Assembly: GCA_016218725.1 (NCBI GenBank)
Contig: JACRDB010000041.1
Location: 1-42,329 of the forward strand
Origin: Deltaproteobacteria bacterium
GTDB lineage: Bacteria > Myxococcota_A > Polyangia > Polyangiales > Ga0077539
Direction: 5' to 3'
Length of the DNA: 42,329 bases
Below the pieces are notes generated by a model. The model did not search any database, was not told where the DNA came from, and saw only the letters and a list, made by a program, of their open reading frames with translations. A program made the translations under genes and the position numbers. Below, in pieces: positions 1-8,354 of the stretch (positions within the stretch are counted from its first letter, which is position 1; each line of letters begins with the position of its first letter).

Positions 1-622
1 GCTGCAAGGCCGGGAGCAGGCGCAGGAAGAAGCTGGCGCGGGCGCGTCACCGGATGCTGGCCAAGAGCGCCCGGAGGCTCCGGGACGTGCTCCACAAGGC
101 GACGCGCGCCGTGGCCCGTGCCTTCCCCGAGCACCGCGTGGTGGTCGGTAAGCCCTTCAACGACGCAGCGCGGAAGCTAGGCCGCAGGCAAGCCCAACAG
201 GTCTCCAACGCCAGCAACGCGAAGCTCATCGCGATGCTGGCCTCCAAGCTCCAAGGCGCCACCAAGGTGCCCGAACCCTACAGCTCGCAGACGTGTCCCG
301 GCTGCGGGTGTCGGCAGGTGTGCCGACGTGTGTATAGGTGCGTGGCGTGTGGATGGACCGCACCGCGTGACGTGGTGGGCGCGGTGAACATCCGCTGCAT
401 CGGCATGCACGGGGGGATGCTCCCCGGCCAGCCGGTGCCGACGCGGATCGCGTTCGTGCGCCCTCTGCGAAAGTATCCTGGAGCGCCCCCCGTGGGCGCA
501 CCAGGTAGGCCCGGGGGAACCCCGGCTCCTGGGCGGGCGGCGTGAGCGCCAACGGCCTGGGTGTAGCTCGCAGGGCCGAAGGGCCCCCGAGAAGCCCCTC
601 CCTTCAGGGCGGGGAGGTTCAC
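1..622 (+). mobile_element. IS200/IS605-type element, right-end portion
   Basis: The tnpB 3' end is followed by a sub-terminal hairpin at 591-617 (CCTCCC pairing with GGGAGG around TTCAGGGCG) and the terminal TTCAC at 618-622. This matches the usual right-end form of this family (an AGCCCC..CTTCAGGGCGGGG-type hairpin, then a short tail). The left end is outside the window. These elements insert without target duplication, so the junction can only be judged by the hairpin and tail. The insertion lies only about 10 bases before the sensor kinase ATG. Confidence 0.75.
3..545 (+). CDS. tnpB: IS605-family TnpB (OrfB), C-terminal part; truncated by window edge
   Basis: The open frame runs in from the left edge, so the N-terminal RuvC parts lie outside. 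The visible part has a basic helical stretch, the segment GKPFNDAARKLGRRQAQQVS, then the OrfB zinc ribbon: CPGC (around base 295) and CVAC (around base 340), followed by the terminal RuvC motif with Asp in APRDVVGAVNI. TnpB proteins are RNA-guided DNA nucleases that help IS200/IS605 elements persist. The tail after the ribbon is Pro/Gly/Arg-rich and overlaps the element's right end, as is common where the 3' end of the gene also encodes the guide RNA. No TnpA is visible; it could lie further left or be absent (IS1341-type). Confidence 0.85.
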   Translation, partial: CKAGSRRRKKLARARHRMLAKSARRLRDVLHKATRAVARAFPEHRVVVGKPFNDAARKLGRRQAQQVSNASNAKLIAMLASKLQGATKVPEPYSSQTCPGCGCRQVCRRVYRCVACGWTAPRDVVGAVNIRCIGMHGGMLPGQPVPTRIAFVRPLRKYPGAPPVGAPGRPGGTPAPGRAA

Positions 623-642
623 GATGGCGCGATGCGTGCTCC
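480..642 (+). ncRNA. Candidate omega/reRNA (TnpB guide RNA)
   Basis: By analogy with characterised TnpB systems, the scaffold of the guide RNA comes from the 3' end of tnpB plus the element right end, and the guide is the roughly 16-20 bases of flanking DNA. Here the scaffold would end at base 622 and the guide would be about 623-642, which is the first codons of the kinase gene. The 5' end given is approximate. No promoter or processing site can be read from the sequence. Confidence 0.35.
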
Positions 643-1570
643 GCGACGGTGGCCCTGGCCCTGGATCGGCGCCCTCGGGGGCGCCCTCGGGGGCGCGCTG
701 GACTTCGCGCTCTTCACCTGGCTCGCCCCGGAGCTCGGGCGCTGGAACACCTCGGCCCTGGCGGCGGTGTTCCTCGCCAACATGGCCGTGCTGGGCTACG
801 CCCTCGGGCGCCTGCACGAAGCCCGGCGCCGCGCCCGCGCCGACGCGGAGACCATCCGGGCGCAGCTCGACACGCTGGAGCGCACGGGGCGCGCGGCGGC
901 GCAGGCGGAGAAGCTCGCGGCCCTCGGGCGCGTGGCCGCGGGGATCGCCCACGAGGTGCGAAACCCCCTCGGGGTGCTCCGGGCGTCGGCCTCACTCATT
1001 GATGAAGACCTCACCGAGGGACAGCCCGAGGCCCGCAAGGCATGCCAGTTCATCGTAGGCGAGTGCGACCGCCTGGACCGCCTGGTGGGGGCGCTCCTGG
1101 TGTTCGCGAGGCCCACGCGGGCGCAGTCCCGGACCTTCTCCCTGGGCGAGGCCGTGGAGCGCACCCTGAGGCTCAGCGGGCCCGCCGTGGGGCGCTCGGG
1201 CCCCGAGGTCACCAGCGAGGTGAGGGAGCCCTCGCCCGCGGTGGAGGGCGACGTGGAGCTGGTGCAGCAGGTGCTCTTCGGCCTGGTGCTCAACGCCGCG
1301 GAGGCCGGGGCGCGGCGCGTCACCCTGCGCGCGGGGGTCGACAAAAATAGCGCCTTCGTGGAGGTGGTGGACGACGGGCCGGGGGTGCCCGAGGCCGACG
1401 CCGAGCGGATCTTCGAGCCCTTCTTCACCACCAAGGAGACGGGCACGGGGCTGGGGCTGCCCACCGCCGCACGCATCGCCGAGGCCCACGGGGGCTCCCT
1501 CACCTTGCGCCCCGGGAGCGCCCGGGGGGCGTGCTTCCGGCTGGCGCTGCCCTCCGCGGAGGCGCCGTGA
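632..1570 (+). CDS. Membrane sensor histidine kinase, partner of the sigma-54 activator
   Basis: A 312-residue kinase. Two hydrophobic segments (about residues 11-31 and 40-60) are followed by a coiled linker, the H-box with phospho-acceptor His107 (AGIAHEVRNPLG), the N-box (LVLNAAEA), G1 (VDDGPGVP), the F-box (FEPFFTTKETG) and G2 (GTGLGLPTAARIAEAHGG). This is the NtrB/ZraS type. There is almost no periplasmic loop, so it probably senses the membrane or a partner protein. The frame is open upstream to a GTG at 542 that overlaps the tnpB stop, but bases 542-622 belong to the insertion element, so ATG 632 is preferred; the GGGGAGG of the element hairpin (611-617) is the only nearby ribosome-binding candidate. 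The kinase may be N-terminally shortened by the insertion. It overlaps the regulator gene by GTGA. Confidence 0.88.
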   Translation: MRAPRRWPWPWIGALGGALGGALDFALFTWLAPELGRWNTSALAAVFLANMAVLGYALGRLHEARRRARADAETIRAQLDTLERTGRAAAQAEKLAALGRVAAGIAHEVRNPLGVLRASASLIDEDLTEGQPEARKACQFIVGECDRLDRLVGALLVFARPTRAQSRTFSLGEAVERTLRLSGPAVGRSGPEVTSEVREPSPAVEGDVELVQQVLFGLVLNAAEAGARRVTLRAGVDKNSAFVEVVDDGPGVPEADAERIFEPFFTTKETGTGLGLPTAARIAEAHGGSLTLRPGSARGACFRLALPSAEAP

Positions 1571-2937
1571 CCGCCGCCCGGGTCGCCGTCCTCGACGACG
1601 AGCCGCGCATGCTCGACGTGCTGGTCATGATGCTCGGGCGGGATGGGCACCGGGTGGAGCCCTTCTCGGACCCGGTGGCCTTCCTCGCCGCCCACGAGGG
1701 CGACCCCTTCGATCTCCTGGTGACGGACCTGCGCATGCCAGGGATGGACGGGCTGGAGGTGCTGCGCCGGGCCCAGGCCCGGGCGCCCTCGCTGCCGGTG
1801 GTGCTGCTCACGGCGTACGCCTCGGTCCAGACCGCCGTGGGGGCCTTGAAGGACGGGGCCTTTGACTACGTGCAGAAGCCCTTTGACAACACCGACCTGC
1901 GGGCCGTGGTGCGCCGGGGCCTGGAGCTCACCCGGCTGGAGCGCGAGAACCGCTACCTCCGGGCGCAGCTCCGGAGCCGCTACGGCCCCGAGGGCATCGT
2001 CGCCGTGAGCCCGGCGATGGACCAGGTGCTGGCCCTGGTGCGCCGCGTGGCCCGCTCCGACGCAACGGTGCTCATCTCCGGCGAGAGCGGCACGGGCAAG
2101 GAGCTCGTGGCGCGGGCGGTGCATTTTCTCAGCGAGCGGGTGGGCGGCCCCTTCGAGGCGGTGAACGTCTCGGCGCTGGCCGAGGGCGTGCTGGAGAGCG
2201 AGCTCTTCGGCCATGAGAGGGGCGCCTTCACCGGCGCCGTGGGCGCGCGGGAGGGCCTCTTCGAGCGAGCGCATGGCGGCACGCTCTTCCTCGACGAGGT
2301 GGGCGAACTGGCGCCCGCGGCGCAGACCCGGCTCCTGCGGGTGCTCCAGGAGCGCGAGGTGACCCGCGTCGGGGGCTCCGGGGCGCGCAAGGTGGACGTG
2401 AGGGTGCTGTGCGCCACGCACCGGGACCTCGCGGCGGAGGTGAGCGCGGGGCGCTTCCGGGAGGATCTGTATTTCCGCCTCGCGGTGCTCCCGGTGCGGC
2501 TGCCGCCCCTGCGAGAGCGCCCGGAGGACATCCTCCCGCTGGCCGAGCACTTCCTCCGGAGGGCGGCGGTGCGGCTTCGGCGCGCGCTCGTGGGGTTCAC
2601 GCCGGCGGCCCAGGAGACCCTTCGCGCGGGGCGCTGGCCGGGCAACGTCCGCGAGCTGGAGAACGCCGTGGAGCGCGGGGCGGTGCTCGCCGAGGGCGAG
2701 TGGATCACCCGCGAGGACCTCCAGTGGGCGGAGGCCCCCGCGTCGAGCACCTCGGTGGACGGCGTAGAGCCCATGGGGACGCTCCAGGCGTACCTGGACC
2801 GCGCCGCGGAGGTGCGCATCCGCGCGGCCCTGCGCCAGACTGGAGGGGCCCGCGCCGAGGCCGCGGTGCTCCTCGGCGTCGAGCGCACCACGCTCTACCG
2901 CTTGATGAAGCGCCTGGACATCGACGACGCGGTCTAG
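1567..2937 (+). CDS. NtrC-family sigma-54-dependent response regulator
   Basis: 456 residues from GTG 1567, which shares GTGA with the kinase stop. The receiver domain (about 4-118) has the acidic pair Asp10/Asp11, phospho-acceptor Asp54 (LLVTDLRMPG), a conserved Thr (LLTAYAS) and Lys (QKPF). The AAA+ domain has Walker A GESGTGKE, the sigma-54 contact loop ERGAFTGA, Walker B GGTLFLDEVGEL and the arginine-finger region. The C-terminus is a Fis-type helix-turn-helix (AEAAVLLGVERTTLYRLMKR). It should activate sigma-54 promoters when phosphorylated by the upstream kinase. The nearest obvious target is the divergent region in front of the electron-transfer operon. The stop codon lies in CTAG, shared with the convergent lipoprotein gene. 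Confidence 0.95.
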   Translation: MTAARVAVLDDEPRMLDVLVMMLGRDGHRVEPFSDPVAFLAAHEGDPFDLLVTDLRMPGMDGLEVLRRAQARAPSLPVVLLTAYASVQTAVGALKDGAFDYVQKPFDNTDLRAVVRRGLELTRLERENRYLRAQLRSRYGPEGIVAVSPAMDQVLALVRRVARSDATVLISGESGTGKELVARAVHFLSERVGGPFEAVNVSALAEGVLESELFGHERGAFTGAVGAREGLFERAHGGTLFLDEVGELAPAAQTRLLRVLQEREVTRVGGSGARKVDVRVLCATHRDLAAEVSAGRFREDLYFRLAVLPVRLPPLRERPEDILPLAEHFLRRAAVRLRRALVGFTPAAQETLRAGRWPGNVRELENAVERGAVLAEGEWITREDLQWAEAPASSTSVDGVEPMGTLQAYLDRAAEVRIRAALRQTGGARAEAAVLLGVERTTLYRLMKRLDIDDAV

Positions 2938-4640
2938 AGGGGCTCGCAGCCCGTGACGGTGATGGTGCAGAGGTCCACGGCGGCGCAGGGGTTCGGGAGC
3001 CAGGGGGGCGCGTCGAGGTTCGTGGGGCACACGCATCCCACCGGGGGCTGGTACCGGGCGTCGCCGCTGGCGGCGGTGCCTGCGCTGTCGGACCAGCCGC
3101 CGAAGACCAGGAGCTCCTGGCCGGTCCAGAGGTCCTGGGCGTTGTGGTGTGTCTGGTCGAGGAGCGGGAGGCGCTGCGCCGCCGGGCGGCTCATGGTGGG
3201 CAGCGAGCGCCAGACCGTGGTCCCGCTGGGCTCCAGGATCGCCGCGAAGCCCGAGTCAAAGAGCATGCCGCTGAGGCCACCGTAGAAGAGCACCGCGCGC
3301 CCGGTGAAGGCGATGTAGGCGTAGCGCCGGCCGCCGTAGGGAGGGTCGGTGATCCGGTTGGCACCCGAAGGCTCCAGGAGCCAGGCGCGGTTGGAGTCGT
3401 CGTCTACCACCAGGGCCCGCGCCCCGAGGGTGAGCAACGCGGGCTGGACCCAGCGGGTCACCGCGGGCTCCGGCGTGAGGGTCGTGACCGTGGATGACGG
3501 GGGCGTGCTGAAGACCACGGTCGGATCCCGCGGGTAGGCTCGATCGAGCCCGACGCCCCCGACGCTGACAAGGGTCCCGCCGTGGAGCGCCACAGTCGGC
3601 GCGAAGAGCCGGGGCCTCGACGCGGAGAGCGTGATCCTGCCGCTCCAGGTGAGCGAAGGGAGGTCGAAGACCAGCCCCTGCGGCGGCGGGGAGAAGGCCA
3701 TGGTCGCGAGGCTCACGGCGCCGTGGGTCACGAAGAGGCGCCGGCCGTCATAGGCCAGGTCCGGGTGGTCCCGGCGCGGCTCTCCAGAGGGGAAGGGGTA
3801 GGGCCCAATCCAGGCGCCTCCGCCGGCCTCCGTGAAGATGAACAGCCGATCGGCGCTCCCGGGCGACCCCGTCGGGGCGCCGACGACCAGGAGCATCCCG
3901 CGGTCCGGCGCGGCGATGAACTGCGGTCCTCGTCCGCCGGTCTGGAACGGCGGGGGCCCGGACACCACCACGCTCCAGCGCTCCGTGGCCAGGTCGTAGC
4001 CCCGGGTGCCGTCGGCGCTCACCCAGAGGAAGCGCCGCCCGGTCCAGCCGTACGCCACGACGTCGCTAGGAGGGTCAGCCCCCATGGGGCGCCAGCCTGG
4101 CGAGGGGCGTCCCTCCACGCAGGAGCGACCGCCCACCGCGCGGTAACCGCAGGCTCCACAGTGGTTCGGGTCTGTCTGCAGGTCCACGCAGGCTCCAGCG
4201 CACAGCGCCCGCCCGCCATCGCAGGGACTCGCCTCGCGCACTAGGGCGTCGCAGCCGGGACCAGCGTCCCCGGGTGGTCCCTCGCCTCCCACATCCATGG
4301 ACGCGGCGTCCGGAGGCGGCCCGTCGATCCCGAGGTCTACCGAGGGACCGTCCTGGTGCGTCCCATCGAGCCCGAGGTCCATGGGAGCCTCCGGGCCTCC
4401 GAGGTCCCTCGGTGGCAGGTCCGGCGGAGGACCGTCGGACCCGAGGTCCGCGGAGGTGTCCGGGCCTCCGAGGTCCGCCGGAGGCGAGTCCGCCGCCGCC
4501 GCTGCGACGCCGAGGTCCGCGCGGACCTCCGACGACGCGTCCGACGGTCCAGGCTCTCCGCGGGACCTGAAACTGTAGCACCCCCCCAGGACGGTCGCCG
4601 CGACGACCAGCCCTGACCACGCTGCGTTCCCTTGCTCCAT
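2934..4640 (-). CDS. Surface lipoprotein with Asp/Pro-rich linker and Kelch-like propeller
   Basis: 568 residues from the ATG at 4640, chosen because GGAGG lies 6 bases upstream and the N-terminus is a lipoprotein signal (VVAATVLGGC, lipidated Cys21). After it comes a low-complexity linker of repeated DLGxDGPPPD-like units (about residues 45-125), then a cysteine-rich module ending in NHCGACGY of a type frequent in myxobacterial surface proteins. The rest is a beta-propeller-like region with Kelch-type strands (LLVVGAP, LLVFGGWSD). Function unknown; a cell-surface adhesive or binding role is inferred. It is divergent from the cytochrome operon and shares its upstream region. An upstream in-frame start would add 64 residues without a signal peptide and is rejected. 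Confidence 0.85.
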   Translation of the reverse strand: MEQGNAAWSGLVVAATVLGGCYSFRSRGEPGPSDASSEVRADLGVAAAAADSPPADLGGPDTSADLGSDGPPPDLPPRDLGGPEAPMDLGLDGTHQDGPSVDLGIDGPPPDAASMDVGGEGPPGDAGPGCDALVREASPCDGGRALCAGACVDLQTDPNHCGACGYRAVGGRSCVEGRPSPGWRPMGADPPSDVVAYGWTGRRFLWVSADGTRGYDLATERWSVVVSGPPPFQTGGRGPQFIAAPDRGMLLVVGAPTGSPGSADRLFIFTEAGGGAWIGPYPFPSGEPRRDHPDLAYDGRRLFVTHGAVSLATMAFSPPPQGLVFDLPSLTWSGRITLSASRPRLFAPTVALHGGTLVSVGGVGLDRAYPRDPTVVFSTPPSSTVTTLTPEPAVTRWVQPALLTLGARALVVDDDSNRAWLLEPSGANRITDPPYGGRRYAYIAFTGRAVLFYGGLSGMLFDSGFAAILEPSGTTVWRSLPTMSRPAAQRLPLLDQTHHNAQDLWTGQELLVFGGWSDSAGTAASGDARYQPPVGCVCPTNLDAPPWLPNPCAAVDLCTITVTGCEPL

Positions 4641-4879
4641 TGCTGCCTCCGACCCGATCACACGACCCCACGACCGCCGCGCTTCGGAGACCGTACCCGC
4701 CGACGCCGGGGCGGCGCAATGGGCTCGCAATCGGTGCGGCGCAGAATGTGCGGCGCGCTCACCTCGCGCCTCCGTCGCGCGCTGGGAGGCGCCGGGATTT
4801 CTCGAAGAGAGCGGGCTCCTGGCCCGGAGCACGCCTCCTGCAAGGGTCGGGCGGTTCGAGTTCGGAAGGAGGCCTTACG
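4641..4879. promoter_or_regulatory. Divergent control region of the cytochrome operon and Kelch lipoprotein
   Basis: 239 non-coding bases between two divergent starts. A GG-N10-GC element at 4820-4835 (TGGCCCG, four bases, ACGCC) resembles a sigma-54 -24/-12 promoter pointing right; the -24 half is good, the -12 half poor (ACGC against TTGC). It would start transcription near 4846, 34 bases before ATG 4880, which has a strong GGAAGGAGG ribosome site at 4864-4872. A sigma-54 activator is encoded next door, which makes the assignment attractive but unproven. GCGGCGC recurs around 4711, 4737 and 4751 and could be part of binding sites. Confidence 0.3.
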
Positions 4880-7804
4880 ATGAGAGTCAGTCGTTGGAGG
4901 GTAATGGCGTCCGCGCTGCTGGCGTGCGCGGTGGTGCTCGGCGGGTGCGGGGACGACCCGCAGCCGACGTCGAACTGCACCGTCCAGCGGAACACGGACG
5001 GGACCGCGACGATCCGGTGTACGGACGGCACCTCGGTCACGCTGCGCGGCGGCCTGGACGGCGCCAACGGGGCCAACGGGAGCAACGGGACCAACGGCAC
5101 CGCCGGGATGAACGGGTCCTCGTGCTCCGTGGCCGCCGCGGACGGGGGCGACCGGGTGGTGACCTGCACCGACGGCACGCGGGTGACGGTCCCCGCGGGA
5201 CGCGACGGCGTGGCCTGCACGGTCACCACGCAAATGGACTCCGGCGTGCGCACGATCCGCTGCAACGACGGCACCAGCGCCACGGTGAACAACGGCAGGG
5301 ATGGGCTGAACACCCTGGTCCGGAGCTTCCATGGCACGCGCCACCTGCTCTCCAGCGGGAATTACCTGAACGGCAACAAGCGCAGGGTGCAGGCCACCAT
5401 CACCGCGGCCACCGCCACGCCCGAGGGCCGCGTCACCGTGGACTTCCGCGTCGAGGAGCTCGACCGCAGGCCCGTGACCGACCTGGCCTCGGTCTCCGCC
5501 AACATCGCGAAGCTCCAGCCCCAGGGCCGGGACCAGGGCAGCAACCGCTGGGTCCCCTACATCTACCGACAGCAGGTGGTGACGGGCACCGGGAGCTGGC
5601 CGGCCCCTGCGGGCACCAGCGCCTGGCAGGCGAGCCGGGAGAACAACGGCACCTTCACCAACAACCGCGACGGGACCTACCGCTACGTCTTCGCGACGAA
5701 CCTCACCACGGCCACCATGGGCACGACGCCCATCCCGTACGAGCGCAACCGCACGCACCGGATCGTGATCATGATGGGGGGCCGCGCGGGGCCCACGGAC
5801 GACGCCCACTTTGACTTCGTGCCGGACGGGACTCCGCTCACGGAGCGCCGGGACGTGGTGGCCACCGCCACCTGCCAGGGCTGCCACGGGGAGACGCAGT
5901 TCGCCGCTCACGGCGGCGATCGGCTGAGCGTCGAGGCCTGCGGGAGCTGCCACGTGCCTGGAAACGTCGACCCCCACGGGGGCGAGAGCCTGGACCTCGC
6001 GGTGATGGTCCACCGCATCCACGCGGGGCGCGAGCGGTCGTCGATCGCGGGCCCCGACGGGGTGTTCTTTGACAACCCCGCGACGCCGGCCAACGAGGCC
6101 GCGGACAACGGGCGCTACGCCATCTGGGGCAACGGCAACACGCAGAACAACTTTGACCGCGGGAGCTTCCCCGCGGTGCTGGCCAACTGCACCGCGTGCC
6201 ACCGGGGGAGCGTGCCGCAGGTGGACAACTGGCGCACCCGGCCGACGAGCGCGGCGTGCGGGAGCTGCCACGACCGGGTGAACTTTGTCACCGGCGCCAA
6301 CCACGGCAACGCGGTCTCGCGCCCCGGCCCCAGCGTGGCCGACAGCCAGTGCAACACCTGCCACCGGCCCACCGAGGGCATCGCGCCCATCGTCACGGCC
6401 CACGCATGGACCACCCGGGACCCGAGGAACAACCCCGAGTTCGACGTGACCCTGACGATGACCCCGCCCGCCAACGGGCGCTTCTACGTGTCGGGAGAGG
6501 CCCCGACGGTGAGCGTGGTCCTGCGGGACCGCGTGACGGCGATGCCCATTGATCACAACACCGTCGCCGAGGACCCCACCGCGGAGGGGTGCCTGGCGCC
6601 CCCCGGGGTGTGCCCGCCGAGGGATGGGCTCTTCCGCGCTGCGCTGCTCTTCGTCCACGGGCCGAGGGCGCGGCGGATGCCGGTGCTCACCACCGCCGCG
6701 AGGAGCCAGGTCGTCGGCCCCACCACGGGGCCCTACGACCTGAGCGCCGCCGGCGCCACGCTGGTGCTGCGCTTTGACAGCGGCCAGGACCTGCGCGGTC
6801 GGGACGTCTCCGGCGGGGACGTGCTCCGCCCGGGGACCGTCACCGTGCCCGTCTCCGGCGGGACCTTCGCCCGGGTCGCGGCGGCCACCACCGATGAAGT
6901 CGTCACCTGGCTCAACGGCAACGCGGCCTTCCGCGCCCGGGGCGTCGCCTGGAACGAGGCGGGACGCGTGGGCGTGCGCAGCCGCAACCTCGGGGACGTC
7001 TTTGGCGTGCAGCTCACCGCGGGGCCCGTCACCACGGCGGTCTTCGGAGGTGACGTCGCCGCCCACCTCCCCACGGGCTTCACCCCGGGCAACACCATCA
7101 GCCGCAGGACCGTCGCCAGCAACAACGACCCGAGGGTCTCCTGGACCAGCGGGGCCATCACCTACCGGCTCGACCCCGTGGACGACCTCTCCCCCGGTAC
7201 CTATGTGGTCTCCGTCGAGATCTCCGACCGCGGGCGCATCGACGGCAACAACTACCTCACCCCGAGCGTGGCGACCCTGGCCTTCCAGGTGAAGAGCGCC
7301 GACGCCGAGCCGCTCATCGCGGGCAACTGCAACAGCTGCCACCAGAACTCCATGGGGCAGGGGCTCATCATCGACCCGTCCCGGCACAACAAGCTCCTGA
7401 CCACCAACGCCCTGGACCAGTGCGGAGCCTGCCACGACGCCCAGCCCCAGGCGGCCACCGGAGCGGCCTGGAGCGGCGCGAGGCCCATTGGCCGCAGGAT
7501 CCACGCGATCCACAACGGGGCCAACCTCAACTACCCGCTGGCCACCGTGGACTACGGCAACGGGGACCCGGTGCCAGGGCGCAACTGGCGCATCACCTTC
7601 CCGCAGGACACCCGCAACTGCGAGACCACCTGCCACACCCCGGGGACCTCCGGCACCTGGGCGACGCTGCCCGCGAGGCTCCCATGCTCCGGCTGCCACG
7701 ACTCCGAGGCGGCCATGAGCCACATGCGCCTGCAGACCTACGACCCCACCCCCGCGGACCCCTGGAGCGGCGACGAGCAGGAGTCCTGCGGGACCTGCCA
7801 CTAG
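4880..7804 (+). CDS. OmcA/MtrC-family outer-surface decaheme cytochrome c lipoprotein
   Basis: 974 residues with a lipoprotein signal (ACAVVLGGC, Cys near 21). Next come three short beta-rich repeats (CTDGTSVTLRGG, CTDGTRVTVPAG, CNDGTSATVNNG) separated by a Gly-Asn collagen-like spacer, then two heme-bearing halves separated by a beta domain, as in MtrC/OmcA. Heme motifs: CQGCH, CGSCH, CTACH, CGSCH, CNTCH | CNSCH, CGACH, CETTCH (CX3CH), CSGCH, CGTCH. That gives ten, five per half. The last motif forms the extreme C-terminus: its His is the final residue. Family members are exposed on the outer membrane and pass electrons to minerals, shuttles or partner cells. Start ATG 4880 is supported by GGAAGGAGG. 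First gene of the operon. Confidence 0.93.
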   Translation: MRVSRWRVMASALLACAVVLGGCGDDPQPTSNCTVQRNTDGTATIRCTDGTSVTLRGGLDGANGANGSNGTNGTAGMNGSSCSVAAADGGDRVVTCTDGTRVTVPAGRDGVACTVTTQMDSGVRTIRCNDGTSATVNNGRDGLNTLVRSFHGTRHLLSSGNYLNGNKRRVQATITAATATPEGRVTVDFRVEELDRRPVTDLASVSANIAKLQPQGRDQGSNRWVPYIYRQQVVTGTGSWPAPAGTSAWQASRENNGTFTNNRDGTYRYVFATNLTTATMGTTPIPYERNRTHRIVIMMGGRAGPTDDAHFDFVPDGTPLTERRDVVATATCQGCHGETQFAAHGGDRLSVEACGSCHVPGNVDPHGGESLDLAVMVHRIHAGRERSSIAGPDGVFFDNPATPANEAADNGRYAIWGNGNTQNNFDRGSFPAVLANCTACHRGSVPQVDNWRTRPTSAACGSCHDRVNFVTGANHGNAVSRPGPSVADSQCNTCHRPTEGIAPIVTAHAWTTRDPRNNPEFDVTLTMTPPANGRFYVSGEAPTVSVVLRDRVTAMPIDHNTVAEDPTAEGCLAPPGVCPPRDGLFRAALLFVHGPRARRMPVLTTAARSQVVGPTTGPYDLSAAGATLVLRFDSGQDLRGRDVSGGDVLRPGTVTVPVSGGTFARVAAATTDEVVTWLNGNAAFRARGVAWNEAGRVGVRSRNLGDVFGVQLTAGPVTTAVFGGDVAAHLPTGFTPGNTISRRTVASNNDPRVSWTSGAITYRLDPVDDLSPGTYVVSVEISDRGRIDGNNYLTPSVATLAFQVKSADAEPLIAGNCNSCHQNSMGQGLIIDPSRHNKLLTTNALDQCGACHDAQPQAATGAAWSGARPIGRRIHAIHNGANLNYPLATVDYGNGDPVPGRNWRITFPQDTRNCETTCHTPGTSGTWATLPARLPCSGCHDSEAAMSHMRLQTYDPTPADPWSGDEQESCGTCH

Positions 7805-7832
7805 GGGTCCGGGAGCCACCCTGAGCACCACC

Positions 7833-8354
7833 ATGCGCCTCGCCCTCGGCCCAAGCCTCGCTCTCCTCACGGCGTGCGCGGACCGGCCGAGGGCGCCGAG
7901 GGACCCCCCGGAGGCGGGGCTGGTGCAGGTGGTGCCGCGGACCCCGCTGCTCTCGGCGTGGCCCTGCTCCGAGGGCTGCCACGCGCGGCGCGCCCCGGAC
8001 CCCACGCGCCGGCCGCTCCGAGAGTTCCACGCGGGCAGGACCCTGGACCACGGCCCCACGCTCCGGTGGTGCGACGCTTGCCATCCCTCGGACGACCTCG
8101 ACCGGCTCCGGCTCCTGGGCGGTGACAGGGTGACCTTTGACAACGCGGACCAGCTCTGCGGCCAGTGCCACGCCGAGAGGCACCGGGACTGGTCCCGGGG
8201 CATCCACGGCGCCCAGAGCGGCTCCTGGGCGGGTCCTACGCTGCGCAGGAACTGCGTGGCCTGCCACGATCCGCATGCCCCGCAGAGGCCGATGTTCAAC
8301 CCGCTGCCCCCCGCGGACCACGACCGCGCCTACGGCGGAGGAGCGCACCCATGA
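7833..8354 (+). CDS. Small tetraheme cytochrome c, likely part of an NrfD-type quinol dehydrogenase
   Basis: 173 residues. The short N-terminus ends in LLTAC, so it is probably a lipoprotein. Heme motifs: CSEGCH (CX3CH), CDACH, CGQCH, CVACH. Together with the next two genes (four-cluster FeS protein and NrfD-like membrane protein) it matches the subunit set of Cbc4-type menaquinol:cytochrome reductases (tetraheme, FeS, NrfD) known from Geobacter; the assignment rests on gene order and domain types. Its job would be to take electrons from the FeS subunit to periplasmic cytochromes. It shares ATGA with the next gene. The ribosome site is weak (GGGAG about 16 bases upstream), so coupling to the upstream gene is likely. 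Confidence 0.85.
   Translation: MRLALGPSLALLTACADRPRAPRDPPEAGLVQVVPRTPLLSAWPCSEGCHARRAPDPTRRPLREFHAGRTLDHGPTLRWCDACHPSDDLDRLRLLGGDRVTFDNADQLCGQCHAERHRDWSRGIHGAQSGSWAGPTLRRNCVACHDPHAPQRPMFNPLPPADHDRAYGGGAHP

Noticed and set aside
632..1570. Longer kinase starting at GTG 542
   Set aside because: The first 27 or so residues would be encoded by the insertion element's right end; the membrane segment and family start fit ATG 632.
4658..8299. Very long minus-strand open frame (more than 1200 codons) opposite the decaheme gene
   Set aside because: Composition is Arg/Pro/Gly/His-rich with no domain; it is the mirror of the GC-rich third positions of the true gene, which has a signal peptide and ten heme motifs. 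The same holds for the long minus-strand frames at 796-3036, 12154-13902, 14429-16486, 15861-19286 and 33363-36008.
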